Shown: one piece after another, positions 1 through 7,011 of the stretch
Numbering within the stretch: the stretch's first letter is position 1
Layout: every line of letters begins with the position of its first letter
NCBI GenBank assembly: GCA_900550815.1
Contig: URTW01000054.1
Span: 1-11,037, forward strand
From: an uncultured Collinsella sp.
Lineage (GTDB): Bacteria; Actinomycetota; Coriobacteriia; Coriobacteriales; Coriobacteriaceae
Direction of reading: 5' to 3'
Length of the DNA: 11,037 nt
Notes under the pieces: model-generated
Databases searched by the model: none
Seen by the model: only the letters and a program-made list of their open reading frames with translations
What the model was told of the DNA's origin: nothing
Program-made: the position numbers and the translations under genes

Positions 1-353
1 CCGCTGTCTCCGCTCGCCGCCTGGCCGATTATAAGTCCCTCCGCCTGCTCTCCCCCCTCGGTCCGCGCGACTTGGTGGTCGTCGCCACGGCGGGTCACAA
101 ATCTGATCTCGACGTGGTGATTCAGGCTATGCGTGCCAAACCCGCCTATCTGGGTTGCTTGGGCTCGCGCCGCAAGACGGCCTTTGTGCGCGCCCGTCTG
201 GAGCAGGAAGGCTTTACGCAGGACCAGATCGACGAGCTGCACCTTCCGATCGGCGTTGCCATCGAGGCCGAGGACCCCGAGGAGATCGCCATCTCCATCG
301 CCGCCGAGATGATCCACCTGCGCCGCACCAAACTCGTTCCCCGCAAGCGCTAA
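1..353 (+). CDS. XdhC/CoxI-family protein, C-terminal part (5' end outside window)
   Basis: The open frame enters from the left edge (first full codon at 3) and stops with TAA at 351-353, leaving about 116 C-terminal residues. Visible are a beta strand plus glycine motif (VVVATAGHKSD), the YLGCLGSRRKT segment, and the closing PIGVAIEAEDPEEIAISIAAEMI segment. Together these match the Rossmann-like C-terminal domain of XdhC/CoxI proteins. That family assists maturation of molybdenum hydroxylases such as xanthine dehydrogenase, probably by helping to insert or sulfurate the molybdenum cofactor. The N-terminal domain and the start lie outside the window, so full length and intactness cannot be judged. 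It is not a ribosomal gene and sits where rplX would normally precede rplE. A long hairpin follows it. The family call is fairly sure; the substrate enzyme is unknown. Confidence 0.8.
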   Translation, partial: AVSARRLADYKSLRLLSPLGPRDLVVVATAGHKSDLDVVIQAMRAKPAYLGCLGSRRKTAFVRARLEQEGFTQDQIDELHLPIGVAIEAEDPEEIAISIAAEMIHLRRTKLVPRKR

Positions 354-371
354 TCGCATCCCCACCAATTA

Positions 372-438
372 AGTTGCGGTGAAATACGGATTGTTTAAGC
401 CTGTTAGGCCGCCCAACAGTCCCTATTTCACCGCAACT
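372..438. repeat. Long near-perfect palindrome (possible terminator or REP/MITE-like element)
   Basis: Arms AGTTGCGGTGAAATA (372-386) and TATTTCACCGCAACT (424-438) are perfect reverse complements. After one C-C mismatch (387/423), pairing continues with 388-395 against 415-422, including one T-G wobble. The stem therefore spans 24 positions around a 19-nt loop, and the loop holds a small GCCT-GTT-AGGC hairpin (399-409). A run of five T follows at 441-445. It could terminate xdhC transcription. Its length and symmetry also fit a dispersed palindromic repeat; one copy cannot distinguish these. Confidence 0.75.
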
Positions 439-464
439 GCTTTTTGGGATCCATTTGTGCGGGG

Positions 465-480
465 GAGTTGTGGAGTTGTG
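465..480. repeat. 8-bp tandem duplication
   Basis: GAGTTGTG occurs twice back to back (465-472 and 473-480), about 20 bp upstream of the putative -35 of the rplE promoter. It could be an operator or activator half-site pair, or chance. No function is claimed. Confidence 0.5.
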
Positions 481-499
481 CAGGCAGACGAGGTTTTTC

Positions 500-528
500 T
501 GGAAATACGCTCCCGATGCGCGTATAGT
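500..528 (+). promoter_or_regulatory. Putative sigma70-type promoter for the rplE operon
   Basis: TGGAAA (500-505, 4 of 6 to TTGACA) and TATAGT (523-528, 5 of 6 to TATAAT) are separated by exactly 17 bp. Transcription would start near 535, giving a leader of about 130 nt before rplE. An own promoter makes sense because the gene upstream is xdhC rather than rplX and a long hairpin lies between. Prediction by eye only. Confidence 0.5.
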
Positions 529-534
529 ACCGAT

Positions 535-665
535 TGTTTTGTCGGCTCCTGCTGCGTCGAGTCCAAACCGCGAAATGCCATGAGCGGCGCGGATGCAGCC
601 AGGAGGCACGAGGACAACCCATCGTGGCCACGCCCCGTGCTTAAAACCCCAAGAAGGAGTGAACA
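535..665 (+). promoter_or_regulatory. Possible structured 5' leader of rplE
   Basis: No convincing gene lies here. GGCACGA (605-611) can pair with TCGTGGCC (622-629) with one bulged base. CACG (629-632) can pair with CGTG (636-639). GCACG (606-610) could instead pair with CGTGC (636-640), so the structures exclude one another. The Shine-Dalgarno AAGGAG (654-659) lies just downstream. This could serve autogenous control by a ribosomal protein, but the stems are short and the idea is speculative. Confidence 0.3.
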
Positions 666-1223
666 ATGGCAGAAGAGAAGTATGTGCCGCGTCTGAAGAC
701 CAAGTACAACAACGAGGTCAAGCAGCAGCTTCAGGACAAGTTCCAGTACGAGAACGTCATGATGATCCCCAAGTTTGAGAAGATCGTCGTGAACATGGGT
801 GTCGGCGAGGCCGCTACCGATTCCAAGGCCATCGACGGTGCCGTGCGCGACCTGCGCGCCATCACCGGACAGCAGCCGATGATCACCCGTGCCCGTAAGT
901 CCATCGCTACCTTCCGCCTGCGCGCTGGTATGCCGATCGGCTGCAAGGTTACCCTGCGTGGCGACCGTATGTGGGAGTTCTTCGATCGTCTGACCTCCGT
1001 CGCGATCCCCCGTATCCGCGACTTCCGCGGCATCTCCGCCAAGAGCTTCGACGGCCGTGGTAACTTCTCCATGGGCGTCACCGAGCAGCTCATCTTCCCC
1101 GAGATCGACTTCGACTCCGTCGATCACCAGCGTGGTATGGACATCACTTTCGTGACCACCGCCAACACCGATGAGGAGGCCAAGGCCCTTCTGGACGCCT
1201 TCGGTTTCCCGTTCAAGAAATAG
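666..1223 (+). CDS. rplE: 50S ribosomal protein L5
   Basis: Encodes a 185-residue L5, near the usual 179-187. L5 binds 5S rRNA, forms part of the central protuberance and contacts the P-site tRNA. Family segments are clear: [18 protein letters not shown] near residues 32-49, then [21 protein letters not shown], the [18 protein letters not shown] core, and the C-terminal [19 protein letters not shown]. The ATG at 666 follows AAGGAG with a 6-nt spacer (GAACA plus T). It is the first ribosomal gene visible, preceded by a promoter-like sequence and xdhC. In most bacteria rplN and rplX come directly upstream. A strong hairpin separates it from rpsN. Identity is secure. Confidence 0.97.
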   Translation: MAEEKYVPRLKTKYNNEVKQQLQDKFQYENVMMIPKFEKIVVNMGVGEAATDSKAIDGAVRDLRAITGQQPMITRARKSIATFRLRAGMPIGCKVTLRGDRMWEFFDRLTSVAIPRIRDFRGISAKSFDGRGNFSMGVTEQLIFPEIDFDSVDHQRGMDITFVTTANTDEEAKALLDAFGFPFKK

Positions 1224-1238
1224 GTTCACCTGCCCTAT

Positions 1239-1268
1239 AAGCGCCGTTCCCACAAGGGGGCGGCGCTT
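1239..1268 (+). other. Strong intergenic hairpin between rplE and rpsN
   Basis: AAGCGCCG (1239-1246) is perfectly complementary to CGGCGCTT (1261-1268). The stem continues inward through two T-G pairs and CCC/GGG (1249-1251 with 1256-1258) to an ACAA tetraloop at 1252-1255. Outside, GCCC (1232-1235) may pair with GGGC (1270-1273) across a small bulge. No T run follows, so it is not a normal intrinsic terminator. It may be an RNA processing or stability element, or a protein-binding site. Confidence 0.7.
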
Positions 1269-1302
1269 GGGGCGAACAATACTCTATGTGAGGAGGATAT
1301 AA

Positions 1303-1488
1303 GTGGCTAAGACATCGATGATCGTCAAGTGCAATCGCAAGCAGAAGTTCTCTACTCGTGAGTACACGCGCTGCCAGCGCTGCGGCCGTCCGCACTCTGT
1401 GTACCGCAAGTTCGGCCTGTGCCGTGTCTGCTTCCGTGAGCTTGCACTCAAGGGCGAGCTTCCCGGCGTTAAGAAGGCCAGCTGGTAA
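1303..1488 (+). CDS. rpsN: 30S ribosomal protein S14, zinc-binding type Z
   Basis: Encodes 61 residues, the length of the short zinc-binding S14 (also called rpsZ). S14 sits in the head of the 30S subunit and is needed for late assembly and A-site shape. Four zinc ligands are visible: C24 and C27 in RCQRCG, and C40 and C43 in LCRVC. The C-terminal [18 protein letters not shown] is typical. The start is GTG at 1303, chosen because GAGGAG (1291-1296) sits 6-7 nt upstream and the protein then begins MAKTSMIVK as in the family. The gene is separated from rplE by 79 nt with a hairpin and from rpsH by 119 nt. Confidence 0.97.
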   Translation: MAKTSMIVKCNRKQKFSTREYTRCQRCGRPHSVYRKFGLCRVCFRELALKGELPGVKKASW

Positions 1489-1607
1489 GTCACTACCAGC
1501 GTTTCAAGCATCAGTTTGGAACAGGGAAAACGCGCTAAATAGGCTTTGCCGTTAAGGGCGGCGAAGAACCAAGAGCACGTGTTCATCAAGAACGAAGGAG
1601 AATCTGT
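1489..1607 (+). other. 119-nt gap before rpsH, no gene seen
   Basis: No ORF with family resemblance is present. A weak hairpin is possible (GCCG 1548-1551 with CGGC 1559-1562, 7-nt loop). The Shine-Dalgarno GAAGGAG for rpsH lies at the end. S8 autoregulates the spc operon in E. coli, so a leader-like gap directly before rpsH is worth noting. I could not identify an S8 site resembling 16S helix 21. Confidence 0.3.
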
Positions 1608-2006
1608 ATGAACCTTACAGACCCGATCGCAGATATGCTTACGCGCATCCGTAACGCTAACTCTGTGAACAAGGCCACGGTCTCCATGCCGAGCAGCAAG
1701 AAGCTCGTCGAGATCGCTCGTGTTCTGCACGAGGAGGGCTACATCGAGGGCTACGATGTCGAGGACACCGTTCCCCAGAAGACTCTGCACATCACGCTTA
1801 AGTATGGTCCCAAGAAGGCTAAGGTCATCAACGGCATCCGCCGCATTTCCAAGCCGGGCCTGCGTAAGTACACCGGCGTTGCCGACATGCCCCGCGTCCG
1901 CGGTGGCCTTGGTACCGCCATTATTTCCACCAGCCATGGCGTTATGACCGACCGCGATGCTCGCAAACACAACGTCGGCGGCGAGATCATCGCTTACGTC
2001 TGGTAA
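1608..2006 (+). CDS. rpsH: 30S ribosomal protein S8
   Basis: Encodes 132 residues, the usual S8 length. S8 binds helix 21 of 16S rRNA, organizes the central domain and is the translational repressor of the spc operon in E. coli. The protein opens with [17 protein letters not shown], the standard S8 N-terminus. It carries [15 protein letters not shown] near residue 106-120, the rRNA-binding signature, and ends [12 protein letters not shown]. The ATG at 1608 follows GAAGGAG with an 8-nt spacer. The 119-nt gap upstream is unusually long for this cluster. Identity is secure; autoregulation here is inference. Confidence 0.97.
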   Translation: MNLTDPIADMLTRIRNANSVNKATVSMPSSKKLVEIARVLHEEGYIEGYDVEDTVPQKTLHITLKYGPKKAKVINGIRRISKPGLRKYTGVADMPRVRGGLGTAIISTSHGVMTDRDARKHNVGGEIIAYVW

Positions 2007-2039
2007 TTCGGTCGGTAGGTAGAAGGAAAGGAGATCACC

Positions 2040-2576
2040 GTGTCTCGTATCGGTAATAAGCCTGTCCAGATTCCCGCCGGAGTCGAAGTGGCAGTCAACG
2101 GCAACAACGTTGTCGTCAAGGGCCCCAAGGGCCAGCTCGAGCTCGATGTCTTTGAGAAGCTCGCTATCAACGTCGAGGACAACGTCCTCACCGTTTCCCG
2201 TCCCGACGACGAGCGTGAGACCCGTGCCCGCCACGGCCTCACCCGCGCCCTCATCCACAACATGGTTGTTGGCGTTTCTGAGGGCTTCGAGAAGAAGCTC
2301 GAGCTCGCCGGCGTCGGTTACCGCGTGCAGCAGAAGGGCAAGAACCTCGAGTTCTCCCTGGGCTTCTCGCACCCCGTGATCGTCGAGGCTCCCGAGGGCA
2401 TCACCTTCGAGGTTCCCGACAACACCCACGTGAACGTCAAGGGTATCAACAAGCAGCAGGTCGGTCAGATCGCCGCTGAGATCCGCGGCCATCGTCCTCC
2501 CGAGCCTTACAAGGGCAAGGGTATCCACTATGTTGGCGAGCACATCCGCCGCAAGCTGGGTAAGGCCGCCAAGTAG
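2040..2576 (+). CDS. rplF: 50S ribosomal protein L6
   Basis: Encodes 178 residues, the normal length for L6, which lies near the factor-binding region and contacts the sarcin-ricin area of 23S rRNA. The N-terminus [16 protein letters not shown], the internal LVEG-like repeat boundary, the [10 protein letters not shown] segment, and the C-terminal signature PEPYKGKGI (residues 154-162) followed by a basic tail are all present. The start is GTG at 2040, supported by AAAGGAG at 2026-2032 and by the family N-terminus. It follows rpsH after 33 nt. A hairpin-bearing gap separates it from rplR. Confidence 0.97.
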   Translation: MSRIGNKPVQIPAGVEVAVNGNNVVVKGPKGQLELDVFEKLAINVEDNVLTVSRPDDERETRARHGLTRALIHNMVVGVSEGFEKKLELAGVGYRVQQKGKNLEFSLGFSHPVIVEAPEGITFEVPDNTHVNVKGINKQQVGQIAAEIRGHRPPEPYKGKGIHYVGEHIRRKLGKAAK

Positions 2577-2601
2577 TCGTAACCGACTCACTCGCATAAG
2601 A

Positions 2602-2623
2602 CCAGCACCCCGTCAGGTGCTGG
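2602..2623 (+). other. Intergenic hairpin between rplF and rplR
   Basis: CCAGCACC (2602-2609) and GGTGCTGG (2616-2623) form a perfect 8-bp stem with a 6-nt loop. A run of five T (2634-2638) begins 10 nt after the stem, too far for a classical terminator, and runs into the rplR Shine-Dalgarno region. It could be an attenuator, a partial terminator that tunes downstream dose, or an RNase site. Confidence 0.6.
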
Positions 2624-2651
2624 CAAGATCAACCTTTTTAGGAGTTTACGT

Positions 2652-3020
2652 ATGAACAAGCATAAGGCGAAGCTGGAAGGCCTCAAGCGTCGTCAGCGTC
2701 GTGTTCGCGGCAAGGTCTCGGGTACCGCCGAGCGTCCGCGCCTTCGCGTGACCCGTACCAACGCCAACATCTATGCCCAGATCATCGACGACAGCAAGGG
2801 CTCCAGCCTGACGCTCGTCTCTGCCTCGACCCTCGAGGCCGAGTTCAAGGGCACCCACACCTCGAACAAGGAGGCTGCGGAGAAGGTCGGTCAGCTCGTT
2901 GGCAAGCGCGCCATCGAGGCCGGCATCACCAAGGTCGCCTTCGATCGCGGTGGCCGTATCTACCATGGCCGCGTCAAGGCCCTCGCCGACGGTGCTCGTG
3001 CCGCCGGTCTCGAGTTCTAG
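2652..3020 (+). CDS. rplR: 50S ribosomal protein L18
   Basis: Encodes 122 residues, within the 110-125 range of L18, a 5S rRNA-binding protein of the central protuberance acting with L5. The basic N-terminal stretch ([15 protein letters not shown]), the [20 protein letters not shown] strand-loop-strand, and the C-terminal [22 protein letters not shown] signature identify it. The ATG at 2652 follows TAGGAG (2638-2643) with an 8-nt spacer. Its TAG stop is part of the Shine-Dalgarno of rpsE, so the two are probably translationally coupled. A 75-nt gap with a hairpin precedes it. Confidence 0.97.
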   Translation: MNKHKAKLEGLKRRQRRVRGKVSGTAERPRLRVTRTNANIYAQIIDDSKGSSLTLVSASTLEAEFKGTHTSNKEAAEKVGQLVGKRAIEAGITKVAFDRGGRIYHGRVKALADGARAAGLEF

Positions 3021-3034
3021 GAGGTATGTAGCAC

Positions 3035-3559
3035 ATGGCTCGTAATCAGAAGCAGCAGCGCGAGGCCTCCGAGTTCGAGGAGCGCGTCGTTTACATCAAC
3101 CGCGTGTCGAAGACCGTCAAGGGTGGTCGTCGCATGAGCCTCGTCGCTCTCGTCGTCGTTGGCGACGGCAAGGGCAACGTCGGCGTTGGCATGGGCAAGT
3201 CCGCTGAGGTGCCCATGGCCATCTCCAAGGCATCTCTCGATGCCAAGAAGAACATGTTCCACGTGCCGGTGACCGAGCAGGGCACCATCCCGCACGAGGT
3301 TCTCGGCCACTTTGGTGCCGGCCGCATCATCATTAAGCCCGCTGTCGAGGGTACCGGCGTTATCGCCGGCGGCGCTGTGCGTCCCCTCTTTGAGCTTGCT
3401 GGCATCAAGAACGTCCTGTCCAAGTCCCTCGGTACCGACAACGGCCTCAACATCATCAAGGCTGCCGTCGAGGGCCTCAAGGAGCTCTCCAGCCCTGAGG
3501 ACGTCGCGGCTCGCCGTGGCCTGACGGTCTCCGAGATGTTCGTCGGTAAGGAGAACTAA
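3035..3559 (+). CDS. rpsE: 30S ribosomal protein S5
   Basis: Encodes 174 residues, a usual S5 length. S5 stabilizes the 30S body near the mRNA entrance and affects decoding accuracy; mutations in the family give spectinomycin resistance or ram phenotypes. The double-stranded RNA-binding-like domain covers roughly residues 13-78 with [18 protein letters not shown] and [18 protein letters not shown]. The C-terminal ribosomal-S5 fold follows ([19 protein letters not shown]). The Shine-Dalgarno TAGGAGGT (3018-3025) includes the rplR stop codon, with 9 nt to the ATG at 3035. rpmD starts 2 nt after its stop. Confidence 0.97.
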   Translation: MARNQKQQREASEFEERVVYINRVSKTVKGGRRMSLVALVVVGDGKGNVGVGMGKSAEVPMAISKASLDAKKNMFHVPVTEQGTIPHEVLGHFGAGRIIIKPAVEGTGVIAGGAVRPLFELAGIKNVLSKSLGTDNGLNIIKAAVEGLKELSSPEDVAARRGLTVSEMFVGKEN

Positions 3560-3561
3560 GC

Positions 3562-3744
3562 ATGGCTGACACCATCAAGATCAAGCAGGTCCGCAGCACC
3601 AACGGTTGCAAGCAGGATCAGGTCCGTACTGTCCGTGCCCTCGGTCTCCACAGGATCCGCGAGGTTCGCGAGATTGCTGACAACGAGTCCGTCCGCGGCA
3701 TGATCTTCAAGGTCAAGCACCTTGTCGAGATTGTAGAGGAGTAG
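3562..3744 (+). CDS. rpmD: 50S ribosomal protein L30
   Basis: Encodes 60 residues, the bacterial L30 length, a small protein of the large subunit. The pattern of an initial strand (IKIKQVRSTNGCKQDQ), the VRTVRALGLHRIREVREI core and a final strand (FKVKHLVEIVEE) is that of L30. The ATG at 3562 lies 2 nt after the rpsE stop, and its Shine-Dalgarno AAGGAG (3548-3553) is inside the end of rpsE, indicating coupling. It is followed by rplO after 3 nt. Confidence 0.96.
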   Translation: MADTIKIKQVRSTNGCKQDQVRTVRALGLHRIREVREIADNESVRGMIFKVKHLVEIVEE

Positions 3745-3747
3745 CAA

Positions 3748-4197
3748 ATGCAGCTTCACGATCTTACTCCCGCGCCCGGTTCCACCAAGAATCGCAAGCG
3801 CGTCGGCCGTGGCAATTCTTCGGGTCACGGCACCACTTCTGGCCGCGGCCAGAAGGGCCAGGGTTCCCGCTCTGGTGGCACCAAGGGTGCCGGCTTCGAG
3901 GGTGGCCAGACTCCGCTGGCTATGCGCCTGCCCAAGCTTCCGGGCTTCCGCAACCCCCGTCGTATCGAGTACACCGCTGTTAACGTTGAGCGTCTCGAGC
4001 GTAAGTTCGAGGACGGCGCTGTGATCGACGGTGCCGCTCTTAAGGCCGCTCGCATCACCAAGAGCGAGTTCGAGCCCGTCAAGGTGCTCGGCAATGGTGA
4101 GCTCACCAAGAAGTTCACGGTCAAGGTCGACAAGGTCAGCGCTTCTGCGCAGGCCAAGATCGAGGCCGCCGGCGGAAAGGTCGAGCTGCCGTGCTAA
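3748..4197 (+). CDS. rplO: 50S ribosomal protein L15
   Basis: Encodes 149 residues, near the usual 144-150. L15 is a late-assembly protein of the large subunit with a long extended N-terminal arm. The start [20 protein letters not shown] and the glycine/basic arm (residues about 20-55, containing [13 protein letters not shown]) are typical, followed by [10 protein letters not shown]. The globular domain ends unusually in Pro-Cys. The ATG follows GAGGAG within the end of rpmD. Its last codons overlap the start of secY by 7 nt, which suggests coupled synthesis. Confidence 0.97.
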   Translation: MQLHDLTPAPGSTKNRKRVGRGNSSGHGTTSGRGQKGQGSRSGGTKGAGFEGGQTPLAMRLPKLPGFRNPRRIEYTAVNVERLERKFEDGAVIDGAALKAARITKSEFEPVKVLGNGELTKKFTVKVDKVSASAQAKIEAAGGKVELPC

Positions 4198-5477
4198 ATG
4201 GTCTTAAGAATGCTTTCCGCATCAAAGAATTGCGCGAAAAGATTCTTTTTACCATAGCTATGCTCGTCGTGTACCGCATTGGTGCGCACGTTCCTGTGCC
4301 CGGCATTCCCTTCCAGGGGATGCTGGGCCTTTTCTCGACCGATAACAATTCGGTCGCCGCAGGTGCTATGGCCCTCCTGAATCTTTTCTCTGGCGGCGCG
4401 TTGAGCTATGTGTCGGTGTTTTCGCTGGGCATCATGCCTTACATCACCAGCTCGATCATCCTCCAGATGCTCCAGGCCGTCGTGCCTTCCCTGCATGAGC
4501 TTGCCCGCGAGGGCGAGGTCGGTCAGACCAAGATTACGCAGTATTCGCGTTACCTCACCCTGGCTCTGGCAATCCTCAACTCCGTGGGTTACCTCTTCCT
4601 CTTTAAGAGCTTCGGCATCAGCTTCAATGGCGCCGGCGCTCCCGAGATCATCTTCGACCTCATGATCGTCGGCACGCTCACTGCGGGCGCCATGCTGATC
4701 ATGTGGATTGGTGAGCTCATCACCCAGCGCGGTATCGGCAATGGCATGTCGCTGATCATCTTTGCGAACATCATGGCCGGCCTGCCGCAGGCGATTTTCT
4801 CCAGCACCGAGGGCAATGCCGGTGGCATCATCACCATGGTGATCATCTGCGCCATCATCCTGCTGGTCATCCCGCTCATTGTTTTCCTTGAGCGCGGCCA
4901 GCGCCGCATCCCGGTCTCCTACGCCAAACGCGTCGTGGGCCGTCGCATGATGGGTGGCCAGACCACCTACCTGCCCATCAAGGTCAACACCGCGGGTGTC
5001 GTGCCGATCATCTTCGCTTCGGCGCTGCTGTACTTCCCGGCTCAGATTGCCGTGTTCTTCCCCGGCATCGGCTGGATTCAGGCAGTTGCCTCCGCGCTTT
5101 CGACCGGTTGGCTCAACTGGGTGCTTAACGTTGTCCTCATCGTGTTCTTCGCGTACTTCTACACCTCCATGGTGTTCAACCCCGATGACACGGCCGATAA
5201 CCTTAAGAAGCAGGGCGGCTTTATTCCGGGCGTGCGTCCGGGTAGGGCTACCGCGGCCTACATCAAGAACGCGCTCAACAAGATCACGCTTCCTAGCGCT
5301 GTCTTTTTGGCGCTCATCGCCATCGTGCCTTCGATCATCTTCTCCTTCACGGGTAACCATCTGATCCAGGCATTTGGCGGCACGTCCATCCTCATCATGG
5401 TCGGCGTCGTGCTCGACACGGTCGATAAGCTCGAAGGCCAGATCAAGATGTATGATTACGATGGATTCTTTAAATAG
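4191..5477 (+). CDS. secY: Protein translocase subunit SecY
   Basis: Encodes 428 residues, the typical length of the ten-helix SecY pore of the SecYEG membrane translocon. The N-terminal cytosolic segment [13 protein letters not shown] is followed by TM1 (about 17-35), the plug region (about 50-66), and later helices including those at 155-175, 212-234, 268-290 and 310-328. The signatures [14 protein letters not shown] (181-194) and [11 protein letters not shown] (344-354, the ribosome/SecA-contacting loop) are visible. No in-frame ATG exists at the 5' end. GTG at 4191, inside rplO, gives the family N-terminus, with GGAAAGG (4174-4180) 10 nt upstream. adk follows after 18 nt. Confidence 0.97.
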   Translation: MLNGLKNAFRIKELREKILFTIAMLVVYRIGAHVPVPGIPFQGMLGLFSTDNNSVAAGAMALLNLFSGGALSYVSVFSLGIMPYITSSIILQMLQAVVPSLHELAREGEVGQTKITQYSRYLTLALAILNSVGYLFLFKSFGISFNGAGAPEIIFDLMIVGTLTAGAMLIMWIGELITQRGIGNGMSLIIFANIMAGLPQAIFSSTEGNAGGIITMVIICAIILLVIPLIVFLERGQRRIPVSYAKRVVGRRMMGGQTTYLPIKVNTAGVVPIIFASALLYFPAQIAVFFPGIGWIQAVASALSTGWLNWVLNVVLIVFFAYFYTSMVFNPDDTADNLKKQGGFIPGVRPGRATAAYIKNALNKITLPSAVFLALIAIVPSIIFSFTGNHLIQAFGGTSILIMVGVVLDTVDKLEGQIKMYDYDGFFK

Positions 5478-5495
5478 GCTAGAGGAGGATTGCTC

Positions 5496-6122
5496 ATGAA
5501 CCTCGTATTGCTCGGAGCTCCGGGTGCCGGTAAGGGCACCGTCGCACAGGAGCTCGTCGCCGAGTTTGGCGTCGCCCATATTTCCACGGGCGACCTGCTG
5601 CGTGCTGCCGTCAAGGGTGGCACCGAGCTTGGTATTCAGGCTAAGAAGTACATGGACGCTGGCGAGCTCGTTCCCGACCAGCTCGTGATCGACCTTGTCA
5701 AGGAGCGCCTTGCCGCCGATGACGCCCAGCAGGGCTTCATCCTCGACGGCTTCCCGCGCAACACCGCCCAGGCTGTGACGCTCGATTCCGAGCTCTCCGC
5801 CATGGGTCGCGAGATCGATTGCGCCCTTCTGGTCGATGTGGCCCCCGAGGTCATTATCGATCGTCTGTCTTCGCGTCGCACCTGCCGCGCCTGCGGTTAC
5901 ACCGGCACTGCTGCCGATGCCACCTGCCCCAAGTGCGGTGGCGAGATGTATCAGCGCGACGACGACAAGCCCGAGACCATCAAGAACCGTCTCGACGTCT
6001 ACGAGAAGTCCACGAGCCCGCTCGTCGACTACTATCGTGGCCAAGGTCTGCTCAAGTCGGTCAACGGTGACCAGGCTCGCGAGACCGTGTACGGGGATGT
6101 CAAAGAGGCTCTCGGTCTATGA
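5496..6122 (+). CDS. adk: Adenylate kinase (zinc-LID long form)
   Basis: Encodes a 208-residue cytosolic enzyme that interconverts ATP plus AMP and two ADP. The P-loop GAPGAGKGT lies at residues 7-15, the NMP-binding region STGDLLR at 30-36, and DGFPR at 84-88. The LID domain carries four cysteines (C130, C133, C144, C147) in a Cys4 zinc arrangement, common in Gram-positives and absent in E. coli. QRDDDKPETIKNRL (153-166) supplies conserved arginine and aspartate residues. ATG 5496 is chosen over the in-frame TTG at 5490 because AGAGGAGG (5481-5488) then has a 7-nt spacer. Its TGA overlaps the map ATG (ATGA). Confidence 0.97.
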   Translation: MNLVLLGAPGAGKGTVAQELVAEFGVAHISTGDLLRAAVKGGTELGIQAKKYMDAGELVPDQLVIDLVKERLAADDAQQGFILDGFPRNTAQAVTLDSELSAMGREIDCALLVDVAPEVIIDRLSSRRTCRACGYTGTAADATCPKCGGEMYQRDDDKPETIKNRLDVYEKSTSPLVDYYRGQGLLKSVNGDQARETVYGDVKEALGL

Positions 6123-6907
6123 TCAAGATTAAGTCTGCAACGCAAATCGAGCAGATGAAGAAGGCAGGAGCGCTATCTAAGATGGCGCTCCGCCACGTTG
6201 GAGCCATGGTGCGCCCCGGCGTTTCGACTTTTGAGCTCGATCAGCTCGCGGAGCAGATTATCCGCATGCATGGCGGCACCCCGGCCTTTAAGGGTTTCGG
6301 CGGGTTCCCGGGGACCATTTGCGCATCGATCTACGATGCCGTGGTCCACGGTATTCCCTACCCCGACATGATCCTGCGCGATGGCGATATCATCTCCATC
6401 GATACGGGAGCCGTTGTCGACGGTTGGGTCGGCGATAACGCTTGGACGTTTTTCGTCGGCACCCCCACGCCCGAAGCCAAGGCTTTGTGCGAGGTCACGC
6501 GCGATTGCCTTAAGGCTGCCATCGAGCAGGCTGTTCCCGGTAACCATATCGGGGACGTCGGTTATGCCGTTCAGTCCCTCGCCGAGTCTCACGGCTACGG
6601 CGTGCTTCGTGATTATGTGGGCCATGGCATTGGCCGCGTGATGCACGAGGACCCCAACGTTCCTAACTATGGAAAGAAGGGGAGGGGCGTTCGCCTCCAG
6701 GCCGGCATGGTCATTGCCATCGAGCCGATGGTTACGATGGGTTCCAACCATGTGAGCACGGGCTCCGACGGTTGGATTGTTACGACCAACGACCACCTGC
6801 CCGCCGCGCACTACGAGAACACCGTCGCCATTACCAATGACGGTCCGGTGATTCTCACCACGGATGCGCAAGGTGCTTGGTGTTCGCTCCAAGGCGGAGA
6901 AATGTAA
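6119..6907 (+). CDS. map: Methionine aminopeptidase, type I
   Basis: Encodes 262 residues, the size of the E. coli enzyme, which removes the initiator methionine from nascent proteins. All five metal ligands of the pita-bread fold are present: D95 (SIDTG), D106 (WVGDNAWTF), H169 (YVGHGIG), E202 (AIEPM) and E233 (HYENT). The catalytic histidine is H77 in VVHGIP. The ATG at 6119 shares four bases with the adk stop, and AAAGAGG (6102-6108) inside adk acts as ribosome site. Placement after adk in the spc cluster is common in Gram-positives. The gene ends the first block; 104 nt with a promoter-like sequence follow. Confidence 0.97.
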   Translation: MIKIKSATQIEQMKKAGALSKMALRHVGAMVRPGVSTFELDQLAEQIIRMHGGTPAFKGFGGFPGTICASIYDAVVHGIPYPDMILRDGDIISIDTGAVVDGWVGDNAWTFFVGTPTPEAKALCEVTRDCLKAAIEQAVPGNHIGDVGYAVQSLAESHGYGVLRDYVGHGIGRVMHEDPNVPNYGKKGRGVRLQAGMVIAIEPMVTMGSNHVSTGSDGWIVTTNDHLPAAHYENTVAITNDGPVILTTDAQGAWCSLQGGEM

Positions 6908-6943
6908 CAAGTTCCACTTAGTTGTGGAGCCATTACGAAGTTA

Positions 6944-6972
6944 TTACGATGCGTGCATACGTGTTGTAGAAT
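6944..6972 (+). promoter_or_regulatory. Putative promoter for infA
   Basis: TAGAAT (6967-6972, 5 of 6 to TATAAT) is preceded at 17 bp by TTACGA (6944-6949, a weak 3 of 6 match to TTGACA). A start near 6980 would give a leader of about 32 nt. The surrounding 6908-7011 is more AT-rich than the genes and contains no ORF. It could let infA and the alpha block be transcribed apart from the spc genes. Confidence 0.4.
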
Positions 6973-7011
6973 ACTCAATCGCTGTCGTTTTCTAGAGAAA
7001 GATGATTGCTT

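Noticed and set aside
379..696. Forward open frame through the rplE leader
   Set aside because: It runs through the palindrome and promoter, has no ribosome site, overlaps the rplE start in another frame, and resembles no family.
1284..2597. 437-codon antisense open frame across rpsN, rpsH and rplF
   Set aside because: Antisense shadow over three ribosomal genes, no family resemblance.
4194..6044. 616-codon antisense open frame across secY and adk
   Set aside because: It is a shadow produced by GC-rich codon bias on the opposite strand of two clearly conserved genes. The product looks like low-complexity His/Asp/Gly/Leu sequence with no recognizable family.
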